Source of the DNA: Lichenicoccus sp965213775 | GTDB lineage: Bacteria > Pseudomonadota > Alphaproteobacteria > Acetobacterales > Acetobacteraceae | NCBI GenBank assembly: GCA_965213775.1 | Contig: CBDCAC010000001.1 | Span: forward strand, 62,001 to 126,000 | DNA length: 64,000 bases | Direction: 5' to 3' | Shown: piece by piece, positions 56,070 to 64,000 of the stretch | How positions within the stretch are numbered: the stretch's first letter is position 1 | How the letters are laid out: each line of letters opens with the position of its first letter | Notes under the pieces: generated by a model | Told to the model about the DNA's origin: nothing | The model's database searches: none | The model's input: the letters and a program-made list of their open reading frames with translations, nothing else | Position numbers and translations under genes: made by a program

Positions 56070-59000
56070 TTAATCCGCGGCCCTCTCCGGCGCGATCGAC
56101 ATCAGGCTGGCATTGCCGCCGGCGGCGGCGGTGTTGACGCTGAGGCTGCGCTCGCGCAGCAGGAACTCCAGCGGGTAGCCGTCGCCGTCCCGGAGCTGGC
56201 GGGACGACCGCGCGAACACCGTCACCAGCGGACCTTCGCGCCGCGCCATGCGGATCGAGAACTCGCGCAGCGCCTCGCCTCCGCCCTCGAACAGGGCGAG
56301 CGCCACCGGTCGCTCGGCCGATACCTCCGGATCGCGCCACTGCACGCCGAGCACGTCCGGAAGCGCCTCGACGAAGCCCTCGAACCGCGCGGCCTGCTCG
56401 ATCACGGCACGGTTGCCGGTCGCGAACACCGCCGCGAGCTGCATCGCCAGGCCGTCTCGGGTGGCGGCCCGGCACAGCACTCTGCCCGCCGGACGCAGGC
56501 CGTAGCTGTTGCGTTCGCCGACCGGTCCCGCCAGCACCAGCTCTGCCGCGAGCGGGCTGCGCGCCGCCAGCGCACAGGCGCGCTCGGCCAGCAGCGCCTC
56601 GCCGGCGCCCTCGAGATGCTCGGCGAAGCGGCGCAGCGCCGGCGTCGCCGGGCCGGCGGGCAGGCTCGTCTCTGCCGGGACATCCGACAGCAGCCGGCGC
56701 AGGATCAGCGGCCCGCCGGCCTTCGGGCCGGTGCCCGACAGGCCGTGGCCGCCGAACGGCTGCACCCCCACCACCGCGCCGACGATGTTGCGGTTGACGT
56801 AGAGGTTCCCCGCCTCGACGCGGCCGATCACGTCGGCGACCGTCTCGTCCAGCCGCGTGTGCAGCCCGAAGGTCAGCGCGTAGCCGGTGGCGGCGATATC
56901 GTCGAGCAGGGCGCGCAGTCCGTCGCGACGGTAGCGCAGCACGTGCAGCACCGGGCCGAACACCTCCTCGCGCAGGTCGCCGACCCGGTCGATCTCGACC
57001 AGGGTCGGCGCCACGAAGCTGCCGGCCTCGCAGCCATCGGGCAGCGGCAGCGCCTCGACCGCGTGACCGGCACCTCGCATCGACGCCAGGTGCGAGGCGA
57101 TGCTCTCGCGGGCGGCGTCGCTGATCACCGGGCCGATGTCGGTGCGCAGCCGGTCCGGCGGGCCGACGCGCAGCTCCGCCATCGCGCCGCGCAGCATGCG
57201 CAGGGTGGGCTCGGCGATGTCGTCCTGCAGGCACAGCAGGCGCAGCGACGAGCAGCGCTGGCCGGCGGAATTGAACGCGGACTGGATCACGTCCGTCACC
57301 ACCTGCTCGGTCAGCGCGGAGCTGTCGACGATCATCGCGTTCTGTCCGCCGGTCTCGGCGATCAGCGGGATCGTGCCGCCGTCCGGGCGCAGGCGCGACG
57401 CCAGCGCGCGCGCGATGCTGCGGGCGACAGCGGTCGAGCCGGTGAACATCACGCCGCCGACCTCGGGGTGGGCGAGCAGGCCAGCGCCGATATCGCCCTC
57501 TCCCGGCGCCAGCTGCAGCGCCGCCTCCGGGACGCCGGCCTCGTGCAGCAGGCGCACCGCCTGTGCCGCGATCAGCGGCGTCTGCTCGGCCGGCTTGGCC
57601 AGCACCGCGTTGCCGGCGGCGAGCGCTGCCGCCACCTGTCCGGTGAAGATGGCGAGCGGGAAGTTCCACGGGCTGATGCACACCACGGTGCCGAGCGGGC
57701 GGTGGGTGCGGTGGTCGAACTCGCGACGGATGGCGGCCGCGTAGTAGCGCAGGAAATCGACCGCCTCGCGCACCTCGCCGACCGCGTCGGCAAGGCTCTT
57801 GCCGGCCTCGCGCACGATCAGCCCGAGCAGCGTCGGCATCGCCTCCTGCAGCGACGCGGCAGCGCGCTCCAGCACCGGCGCGCGTGCCGCGGGCGGCATC
57901 GCGCTCCAGCAACGTGCCCCCTCGGCGGCGCGCTCGAACAGCGCCGGGACGGCGGCGGCCGGGGTGTGGCGCACCGCGCCGACCCGGTCGCGGCGGTCGG
58001 CGGGGTTGAGCACCGGGATCGGGGCGGCCGGACCCGTCGCGTGCGGCGGGGGGGCGGCACTCCAGCTGCGCGGACCCTGGCGCAGCGCCTCCGACAGACA
58101 GGCCAGGCGGTGCTCGCTGTTGAGGTCGAGCCCGCCGGAGTTGCGCCGCTGCTCGCCGAACAGGTCGCACGGCGCGGCGATCCGCGGGTCGGGCGCGCCG
58201 ACCGGCGCGGCGGCGGCGATGCGGTGCGCCGGATCGGCGATCAGCTCCTCGATCGGCACCGCCTCGTCGCCGATCCGGTTGACGAACGAGCTGTTGGCGC
58301 CGTTCTCCAGCAGCCGGCGCACCAGGTAGGCAAGCAGCGTCTCGTGGGTGCCGACGGGGGCGTAGATCCGGCACGGACGGTCAAGCCCGTCCGGGCCCAC
58401 CACCTCCCGGTACAGCGGCTCGCCCATGCCGTGCAGGCACTGGAACTCGTACTGCTCGGGATGGAAGTCGGGACCGGCCATGGCGTGGATGCTGGCCAGC
58501 GTGCGGGCATTGTGGGTCGCGAATTGCGGGAACACCGCGTCGGGGGCGGCGAGCAGGCGGCGCGCGCAGGCGACGTAGCTGACGTCGGTGTGCGCCTTGC
58601 GCGTGAACACCGGGAAATCCTCGAGCCCGTCCTGCTGCGCGCGCTTGATCTCGCTGTCCCAGTAGGCGCCCTTGACCAGGCGCAGCATGATCCGCCGCCC
58701 GGTGCGGCGGGCGAGGTCGATGATCCAGTCGATCACCATCGGCGCCCGCTTCTGGTAGGCCTGCACCACGAAGCCGATGCCATCCCATCCCGCGAGCGCC
58801 GGGGCCTGGCACAGCGCCTCGAGCAGGTCGAGCGAGAGCTCCAGCCGGTCCGCCTCCTCGGCGTCGATGTTCAGGCCGATCTCGTAGCCGTGCGCGATTT
58901 GCGCCAGCGCCACCAGGCGCGGCAGCAGCTCGTGCATCACGCGCTCGCGCTGCGCCCGGCCGTAGCGCGGGTGCAGCGCCGACAGCTTGATCGAGATGCC

Positions 59001-59777
59001 CGGGCCCTCGTAGATGCCGCGTCCGGCGGAAGCCGCGCCGATCGCGTGGATCGCCCGCTCGTAGTCGCCGTAGTAGCGGGCGGCGTCGTCGGCGGTCAGC
59101 GCCGCCTCGCCGAGCATGTCGTAGGAGTGCCTGAAGCCGCGGCGCTCCGGCCTGCGGCTGCGGGCCAGCGCCTCGGCGATGGTCTGGCCGGTGACGAACT
59201 GCTCGCCCATCATGCGCATCGCCCGGTCGATGGCGCGCCGGATCACCGGCTCGCCGCCGCGTCCGATCAGCCCGGTCAGCGAGGCCGCGAGCCCGGCCTC
59301 GCCGCCGGCGGCGGTCAGCCTGCCGGTGACCACCAGGCCCCAGGTGGCGGCATTGACGAACAGCGAGGGCGAGCGGCCGAGATGCGCCTGCCAGTCGCCG
59401 GTGCTGATCTTGTCGCGGATCAGCGCGTCGCGCGTCGCGCGGTCGGGAATGCGCAGCAGCGCCTCGGCGAGGCACATCAGCGCCACCCCCTCCTGGCTGG
59501 AGAGGTCGTACTCGCGGATCAGCCCCTGCACCCCGCCCTGCGCCGACTTGCCCCGCATCGCCGTCACCAGCGCGCGCGCCAGCGCGTCCGACGCCGTCGC
59601 GTCGGGCGCCGGCAGCGTGGCGTCGGCCAGCAGCGCCGGCACCGCCCGGGTCTCGGGAACGCGGCAGGCCGCGGTGATGCGGTCGCGCAGCACGCCCTGG
59701 GGACGCAGGCTGCCGGCGAGGTCGAGGAAGGGTCGCGGCGGCGCGTCGATCGCGGGGTCGATGGTCGCGCTGCTCAT
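56070..59777 (-). CDS. putA: bifunctional proline dehydrogenase / glutamate-semialdehyde dehydrogenase
   Basis: PutA oxidises proline to glutamate in two steps, feeding electrons to the quinone pool and NAD. The 1235-residue protein has the FAD-dependent ProDH barrel (GISIKLSALHPRYGRAQ, LRLVKGAYWDSEIKRAQQDG) and the P5C dehydrogenase with AETGGQNAMIVDSS and catalytic Cys in SAGQRCSS. A C-terminal flap domain follows. There is no N-terminal ribbon-helix-helix, so it is not a transcriptional autorepressor. AGGATAAGG precedes the start. A decayed amino-acid permease lies just upstream. Confidence 0.95.
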   Translation of the reverse strand: MSSATIDPAIDAPPRPFLDLAGSLRPQGVLRDRITAACRVPETRAVPALLADATLPAPDATASDALARALVTAMRGKSAQGGVQGLIREYDLSSQEGVALMCLAEALLRIPDRATRDALIRDKISTGDWQAHLGRSPSLFVNAATWGLVVTGRLTAAGGEAGLAASLTGLIGRGGEPVIRRAIDRAMRMMGEQFVTGQTIAEALARSRRPERRGFRHSYDMLGEAALTADDAARYYGDYERAIHAIGAASAGRGIYEGPGISIKLSALHPRYGRAQRERVMHELLPRLVALAQIAHGYEIGLNIDAEEADRLELSLDLLEALCQAPALAGWDGIGFVVQAYQKRAPMVIDWIIDLARRTGRRIMLRLVKGAYWDSEIKRAQQDGLEDFPVFTRKAHTDVSYVACARRLLAAPDAVFPQFATHNARTLASIHAMAGPDFHPEQYEFQCLHGMGEPLYREVVGPDGLDRPCRIYAPVGTHETLLAYLVRRLLENGANSSFVNRIGDEAVPIEELIADPAHRIAAAAPVGAPDPRIAAPCDLFGEQRRNSGGLDLNSEHRLACLSEALRQGPRSWSAAPPPHATGPAAPIPVLNPADRRDRVGAVRHTPAAAVPALFERAAEGARCWSAMPPAARAPVLERAAASLQEAMPTLLGLIVREAGKSLADAVGEVREAVDFLRYYAAAIRREFDHRTHRPLGTVVCISPWNFPLAIFTGQVAAALAAGNAVLAKPAEQTPLIAAQAVRLLHEAGVPEAALQLAPGEGDIGAGLLAHPEVGGVMFTGSTAVARSIARALASRLRPDGGTIPLIAETGGQNAMIVDSSALTEQVVTDVIQSAFNSAGQRCSSLRLLCLQDDIAEPTLRMLRGAMAELRVGPPDRLRTDIGPVISDAARESIASHLASMRGAGHAVEALPLPDGCEAGSFVAPTLVEIDRVGDLREEVFGPVLHVLRYRRDGLRALLDDIAATGYALTFGLHTRLDETVADVIGRVEAGNLYVNRNIVGAVVGVQPFGGHGLSGTGPKAGGPLILRRLLSDVPAETSLPAGPATPALRRFAEHLEGAGEALLAERACALAARSPLAAELVLAGPVGERNSYGLRPAGRVLCRAATRDGLAMQLAAVFATGNRAVIEQAARFEGFVEALPDVLGVQWRDPEVSAERPVALALFEGGGEALREFSIRMARREGPLVTVFARSSRQLRDGDGYPLEFLLRERSLSVNTAAAGGNASLMSIAPERAAD

Positions 59778-59990
59778 GGCACCTTATCCTGATGGCGAGG
59801 CGGCGAGATTGCGCATCGCGGCGAGTGCGGCGCAACCGTTTCCGACGCCGGCCGGCCGGTCGGGCCCCGGGACCCGGCATGGACAGGCACGGACAGGCGG
59901 CAGGACATTTCACGAGCAGGACGCACGGCTCGCCGGGCGGGCAGCGCTGCCCACCTAACCTGCCGGCCGGCGCCGCGCTGATCCATGACG

Positions 59991-60180
59991 GGATGGCCGC
60001 CGTGCCGGTGTGGGCGATCGGCCTCGTGCCGATCAGCCCGATGACGCTGAGCAACCTGATCTCGATGCGCTCGTACGGCGAGTTCCGGTTCTCGCTGCTC
60101 AAGGTCGGCGCGATCGCGCTGTTCGTGCCGGGGGGATGCTGGCGACGGTGCCGGTGGCGATTCTCGCCCTATCTCGTATG
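59991..60180 (+). pseudogene. remnant of an amino-acid permease (APC/AAT type)
   Basis: A short stretch encodes AAVPVWAIGLVPISPMTLSN, then NLISMRSYGEFRFSLLKVGA and IALFV, closely resembling the central helices of proline/GABA/asparagine permeases (pattern NLxSVRxYGEFEFWFxxIKVxAI). After a frame change near 60134 another frame gives GMLATVPVAILAL, which continues the same family pattern. Neither end of the gene survives. It lies directly upstream of putA, divergently oriented, so it may be the relic of a proline permease. The rest of the 557-base gap up to 60334 shows no gene. Confidence 0.55.
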
Positions 60181-60334
60181 TCGGTACGAGGCACTCAGAA
60201 CATCATTGCGTTCCATGCTGTCGGATCAAGATATTGCGCTGGCAGCCTCACATCGACCCGCGCCTATTGCACATAAGCTGGGCCTCGACTGTGGCGTCTC
60301 CCGCAGATCGTGCCGAGAGGCGCCGAGCAGGCAT

Positions 60335-61720
60335 CTACCGGGAAAACGAATCCAGGATGCGCGCCCATGACCTTATGCCGTGATGCAGGCTCGATAGATC
60401 ATATTTCTCGTTGGGTGAATGAATACGGTTGTCGAACCTGGCGAAACCGATCAGGAGCGAGTCCATGCCGAGGATGGTCTTGAAATGGGACACCGCCGGG
60501 ATCGAACCGCCGGTTCCCGATATGGCGGTGTCGCGACCCCATTCCTCGGTCAAGGCAACGCGCGCACGCTGCAGCCAGACCCCGTCGACCGGGGCGCTTA
60601 CCGGCTTGCTGCTGCCGTGGTCGGTGAAGGTGACGACGCAGTCCGACGGCACGCGCTCCCGGACGAAGGCACGAAAGCTGGTGCGGATCTGCGCCGGATC
60701 CTGCTGACCGACGAGGCGGAACGAGATCTTGGCGGAAGCCCGCGACGGCAGCACGGTCTTGAAGCCTTCGCCCGTGTAGCCGCCCTTGATGCCGTGTACC
60801 TCGAAGCTTGGCCTCGCCCAGACCTGTTCCAGGATGCCGCGTCCCTGTTCGCCTGCCGGCAGCTCGAGGCCGAACTGGCCCAGGAAGAGAGATTCGTCGA
60901 AGGGCAGACGGCTCCACTCGGCACGCACGGCCGGGGCGAGCTCCGGGACCGCGTCGTAGAAGCCGGCCAGAGTGATCCGCCCGGCTGCATCGCGTAGATC
61001 GGCGATGATCCGGGCGACGACGTGCAGCGGGTTGCGAACCGCGTTGCCGTACATGCCGGAATGCAGATCGCGATCGGCGCAGACGACCTCGAACTCCTCG
61101 CTGACCAGTCCGCGCAGCATCGTGGTCACCGCGGGAGTCTCGTCGTCCCACAGGTCGGTGTCGCAGACCAGCGCCAGATCATGCGACAGCTCGGCCCGGT
61201 GGCTCCGCAGGAAATCGAGCAGGCTTGGATTTCCGGTTTCCTCCTCGCCCTCCAGGAGCAGCGAGACCTTGATGGGCAGCGAGCCCGCGACTTCCTTCCA
61301 GGCACGGCACGCCTCGATGAAGGTCATCAGCTGGCCTTTGTCGTCCGAAGCGCCTCGGGCCACGATCTGGCGCTCTCCCTCCGTCGTCGTGATCAGCGCC
61401 GGCTCGAAGGGCGGTGTCTTCCACAACACGAGGGGATCGACCGGCTGCACGTCGTAATGTCCGTAGAAGAGAACATGCGGGCCTGCCGAGGCCCGGTCAT
61501 GATGGCCGACGACGATCGGGTGCCCGGGTGTGGGATGGAAGTCCACCTTGAACCCGATCGCCCCCAGCTCCCGCGCGAGCCAATCCGCCGCCCGACCGCA
61601 ATCCCGCGCGTGATCGGGATCGGTGGAGATGCTCGGTATCCGCAGCAACTCGCAGAGCCGGGCGACGCTGGCATCCAGCTGCGCATCGATGTGAGCCAAT
61701 ACCGAAGACAACGGCGTCAT
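60335..61720 (-). CDS. M20 family metallopeptidase (dipeptidase)
   Basis: The 461-residue zinc peptidase has metal ligands in GHYDVQP (His88, Asp90), GASDDKGQ (Asp126), LLEGEEETGNP (general base Glu160, ligand Glu161), CDTDLW, and a late histidine in RIHSPNEKYDL. The lid/dimerisation domain (DLHSGMYGNAVRNP) is present. It matches the M20 dipeptidase group (carnosinase-like). Predicted cytosolic, cleaving dipeptides. The gene is visibly less GC-rich than its left-hand neighbours. Confidence 0.9.
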   Translation of the reverse strand: MTPLSSVLAHIDAQLDASVARLCELLRIPSISTDPDHARDCGRAADWLARELGAIGFKVDFHPTPGHPIVVGHHDRASAGPHVLFYGHYDVQPVDPLVLWKTPPFEPALITTTEGERQIVARGASDDKGQLMTFIEACRAWKEVAGSLPIKVSLLLEGEEETGNPSLLDFLRSHRAELSHDLALVCDTDLWDDETPAVTTMLRGLVSEEFEVVCADRDLHSGMYGNAVRNPLHVVARIIADLRDAAGRITLAGFYDAVPELAPAVRAEWSRLPFDESLFLGQFGLELPAGEQGRGILEQVWARPSFEVHGIKGGYTGEGFKTVLPSRASAKISFRLVGQQDPAQIRTSFRAFVRERVPSDCVVTFTDHGSSKPVSAPVDGVWLQRARVALTEEWGRDTAISGTGGSIPAVSHFKTILGMDSLLIGFARFDNRIHSPNEKYDLSSLHHGIRSWARILDSFSR

Positions 61721-61778
61721 CTCCGGCGATCCGGGAAACTCTGGGACGCGCGCATGCGACTATCCATAGTTCGCAATC

Positions 61779-62675
61779 CTACGGATTTCCGAAGGCGAAC
61801 ATCAGTCCGTGATCGATCTCGGGCGCCAGGGCACTGGAATGCGACTCACCCTCGATCAGCCTGGTCTCGCTTCGGCGCGGCATGCTCTGCGCCAGGAGCT
61901 TGGAGATCTCCTTGAAGTGGTCGACCATCCGGTAGTCTATCTTCTGCGTGCCCGCAGCCGGAGGCGCTTCGTCTACCGCATCCTCACGGGAGCCGACTTC
62001 AAGCAGAAGTCGCGAGGCGCGCCTGCCGCCATCGATGCGTGACGCCTTGGAGAGATCCGCGTAGATCTCGCTCGTGTTCCACCACATGGACGGGCTCCCG
62101 GCGACGTAGCTGCCGTAGCGAGCTGGATGAACCAGAAACTCGTGCAGCGCGAACCAGCCGCCCAACGAGTGTCCGAACAGGGCCTGCCGCGACTGATCGA
62201 CGTGATAGCGACGCTCGATGACTGGCTTGACTTCGAACTGCAGGAAATCGGCGAATGCAGCGGCGCCCCCTGCCACCGCGAGGCCGGGCCAACTTCCCGC
62301 GGGCAGCGGATGCTGCGGCGCGTCGATGAGATCATGGACGCGGAGATTCCCGATCATCGCCAGGCTCGCGTCAGGATAGCCGATGCAGACGATGACCGGC
62401 TTCTGGAGAATGTAGGTGGACAGGGTGGCGGAAATCGCCGCGGCCAGCGGACACCCGTCATTTCCATCGGTCATGTAGAAGACCGGGTATCCAGCCGGCG
62501 GAACAGGCTCGCTGGGAACAGACACGAGGACCAGGTAGGAACGACCAGAGCTGGACTTCATCACCATCGAGTTAAACTTCGGAACGATGTCATCGGTGCC
62601 TGCGCGGCTGGGATGATCGAGCAGGATGAAGGCGAGCATGAGAAGGATGGAGGCGATCGACAAGGCTCGAAACAT
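61779..62675 (-). CDS. exported alpha/beta-hydrolase, esterase D / IroE-like
   Basis: The 298-residue protein has a signal peptide (SIASILLMLAFILLDHPSRA). Its esterase fold has a YPVFYMTDGND strand, nucleophile Ser170 in GHSLGGWF, and a late histidine in EGESHSSALAP. This pattern fits the putative esterase group that includes the siderophore esterases IroE/Fes and S-formylglutathione hydrolase; export and the short size favour an IroE-like enzyme. No siderophore genes are in the window, so the substrate remains open. GC content is lower than in the rest of the window. Confidence 0.8.
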   Translation of the reverse strand: MFRALSIASILLMLAFILLDHPSRAGTDDIVPKFNSMVMKSSSGRSYLVLVSVPSEPVPPAGYPVFYMTDGNDGCPLAAAISATLSTYILQKPVIVCIGYPDASLAMIGNLRVHDLIDAPQHPLPAGSWPGLAVAGGAAAFADFLQFEVKPVIERRYHVDQSRQALFGHSLGGWFALHEFLVHPARYGSYVAGSPSMWWNTSEIYADLSKASRIDGGRRASRLLLEVGSREDAVDEAPPAAGTQKIDYRMVDHFKEISKLLAQSMPRRSETRLIEGESHSSALAPEIDHGLMFAFGNP

Positions 62676-62823
62676 TCACCGTCCCATCGCGTCCACACTC
62701 TCGTCGAGCGCAGCGTAGACCGACGTCAGCATCCTGGTCGAGTGCCTGACCCGACGACGACGCGCCTCCGCGGCTCCTGTTCAAGACCGATCCGCGGCGC
62801 ACCGGGCGGGACCATCCGGCGCC

Positions 62824-63585
62824 TCAGCGATCGGCCACCGTCCCGCCCTCGCGGAGTGCGAACGCGGCTCCCCAGGGATCATCGCAGACGAGGATCGGCT
62901 GTCCTCCCGGCGTCAGCATGGGGCCGATGACGACCCCGCCGGCTCCCCTGACGATCGAGGCGGCATCTCGAAGAAAAGCGACCTGGAAATGCAGCAACCA
63001 GTGCGGATGCACGCCCTGGCGGCCGGCGATGTCGGCCTTGGAGCCTATGTTCGGCTCGCCGCGCCGCCAGGCCAACGCGTGATATCGACCGGCCTCGCCC
63101 CTATCGGATCGTGGGGCGATGTGCCAGCCGAAGAGATCCCGGTAGTCTCGGACGGCTCTTGAGACGTCCGACGTATTGAGATGATACCAGATCGCGGCAC
63201 CGTCGGCCGGCGTTGCCGCTCGCGAAGTCATGGCGACGACTGCCCCGCCAGGATCCCGCACGATCGCGAGCGCGCCGCCATCGGCCGTCCGGCGCGTCGG
63301 GCCGAGCCGGACGGCGCCGCGGCTGGCGAATTCGCTGGTTGATGCCTCGACGTCGCTCACCCCGATCTGGCCAAGCCACAGGCTTCGAGCGCCGCGTGAT
63401 ATTGCTGCCTCGGACAGCGGCTCGATATCCCGCCAGCCTGGCCCGAACAGCGTCGTATAGAAGGCTCGCGCCCGTGCCGCGTCAGGCGTACGGAGCGTGA
63501 TGCGGCGGAACCGATCGATGCCGGGCGGCCTCGGCCATCGGGCGCCGGCGGCCCCGCGCCGCCGCCTACGGCGCCGGCACCGCAT
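62824..63585 (-). CDS. two-domain VOC (glyoxalase-fold) protein
   Basis: The 253-residue product contains two vicinal-oxygen-chelate modules. The first opens RFRRITLRTPDAARARAFYT and the second IWYHLNTSDVSRAVRDYRDL, each followed by an FGW-type turn and a strand that ends near the C-terminus (DDPWGAAFAL). Such pairs form one metal site; the complete ligand set is not clear by eye. Substrate unknown. The only usable start is the ATG at 63585, preceded by an Arg-rich leader and overlapping the upstream gene by 20 bases. Confidence 0.75.
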   Translation of the reverse strand: MRCRRRRRRRGAAGARWPRPPGIDRFRRITLRTPDAARARAFYTTLFGPGWRDIEPLSEAAISRGARSLWLGQIGVSDVEASTSEFASRGAVRLGPTRRTADGGALAIVRDPGGAVVAMTSRAATPADGAAIWYHLNTSDVSRAVRDYRDLFGWHIAPRSDRGEAGRYHALAWRRGEPNIGSKADIAGRQGVHPHWLLHFQVAFLRDAASIVRGAGGVVIGPMLTPGGQPILVCDDPWGAAFALREGGTVADR

Positions 63586-64000
63586 CGCCGATCGCCATGC
63601 CGCCGATCGCGGCGGCGACCGCAGCGCCCAGCAGATGATGCTGATCGGCCTCGAAATGCACGCCGTCGACCGGGCTCACGCGGATCACCGCGCCGGCGTC
63701 GAGGAAGCTGGCGCCATGGCGCAGCGCCACCGCCCGGTAGAGCGGCGCCAGCGCGCGCGACTTCGCCGCACCGCCCTGCAGGATCGCGCCGAGCCCGCCG
63801 ACCTCCTCGATCGGCGCCGGCGCGATCAGCAGCAGCCGCGGCGACGGCCCGAAGCTCGCGGTGCAGAGCAGGATCTCCCGCAGCAGCCGCTCGATCGAGG
63901 CGGCGATGTCGGCGGCGGTCGCCGAGAAGCGCGTCTTGAGGTCGTTGGTGCCGAGCATCAGCACCGCCAGGTCGAGCGGCACGTGGCTCTCCAGGCAGGC
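63566..64000 (-). CDS. SGNH/GDSL hydrolase (arylesterase-like), 5' end beyond the window
   Basis: The visible 144 residues are the C-terminal part of an SGNH hydrolase: block III Asn in LMLGTNDLKTRF and the block V catalytic pair in DGVHFEADQHH (Asp and His). The first visible codons read ACLESH, so the frame continues past base 64000 and the block I GDS motif lies outside. Relatives are lysophospholipase L1/arylesterase-type enzymes. Its 3' end overlaps the VOC gene, suggesting an operon. Confidence 0.85.
   Translation of the reverse strand, partial: ACLESHVPLDLAVLMLGTNDLKTRFSATAADIAASIERLLREILLCTASFGPSPRLLLIAPAPIEEVGGLGAILQGGAAKSRALAPLYRAVALRHGASFLDAGAVIRVSPVDGVHFEADQHHLLGAAVAAAIGGMAIGDAVPAP

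Noticed and set aside
56616..59792. A 1058-codon open frame opposite putA
   Set aside because: Antisense to an intact PutA, low-complexity composition, no recognisable motif.
1..64000. CRISPR arrays, tRNA or rRNA genes, insertion sequences, prophage genes
   Set aside because: No regularly spaced direct repeats, no cloverleaf or CCA-ended tRNA pattern, no transposase or integrase motifs were found in either strand.

Overview
This is a very GC-rich, gene-dense chromosomal segment of an alphaproteobacterium, most likely an Acetobacteraceae/Rhodospirillales-type organism. That placement rests on gene content and style: an ELM1/DUF1022 gene, a short NrdA without an N-terminal ATP cone, a CysN-CysC fusion, a long PutA, a PEP-CTERM protein, frequent GTG/TTG starts, and a bipartite palindromic repeat in tail-to-tail gene junctions. 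It is inference, not a database result. No tRNA, rRNA, CRISPR array, insertion sequence or prophage was recognised. Most of the window is ordinary chromosome.

Layout. 1-5.6 kb: housekeeping genes (ELM1-like, pyrE, murI, polyprenyl diphosphate synthase, TrmN6-like methyltransferase). 5.8-9.5 kb: class Ia ribonucleotide reductase, with nrdA and nrdB separated by an opposed cupin gene and a candidate NrdR box pair upstream of nrdA. 9.6-13.2 kb: single-domain receiver, a saccharopine-dehydrogenase-type gene divergent from an Lrp/AsnC regulator, and an ECF sigma/anti-sigma pair. 13.3-18.8 kb: lipoprotein hydrolase, molybdopterin hydroxylase large subunit, EAL phosphodiesterase, NCS1 permease. 18.8-23.4 kb: POT transporter, a small protein plus methyltransferase pair, DEAD-box helicase, and a 46-residue membrane protein. 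23.5-25.7 kb: prfC and rpsD with a clear sigma-70 promoter. 26-28.8 kb: AraC regulator, zinc dehydrogenase and SDR, probably a polyol/sugar pathway. 28.9-30.6 kb: PEP-CTERM protein with a sigma-54-like promoter, then a sterol-desaturase-family hydroxylase.

30.7-36.6 kb is the most unusual part: a five-gene MCE/Mla-type locus with overlapping or closely spaced genes. Its cyclase-like sensor and its ABC ATPase have both lost their catalytic residues, and the permease has lost the matching coupling motif. 36.7-40.6 kb: isochorismatase-fold protein, anmK, Rap1a/Tai-like secreted protein, DUF2189-like membrane protein, and a tenA gene broken by one extra G in a G6 run. 40.7-46.3 kb: a conserved membrane protein, then a carrier protein, an MBOAT acyltransferase, a GDSS-containing partner and a family 2 glycosyltransferase, probably decorating an envelope polymer.

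46.7-55.6 kb: Ada, an exported tricorn-type protease, and sulfate activation (cysD, cysNC) coupled to an APC permease. 55.6-59.8 kb: small exported protein and putA. Beyond putA lies a decayed amino-acid permease remnant, followed by a visibly less GC-rich block (M20 peptidase, esterase), then a two-domain VOC protein overlapping an SGNH hydrolase that runs off the right edge. The intergenic repeat occupies every tail-to-tail junction in the window longer than about 20 bases, which suggests a bidirectional terminator.
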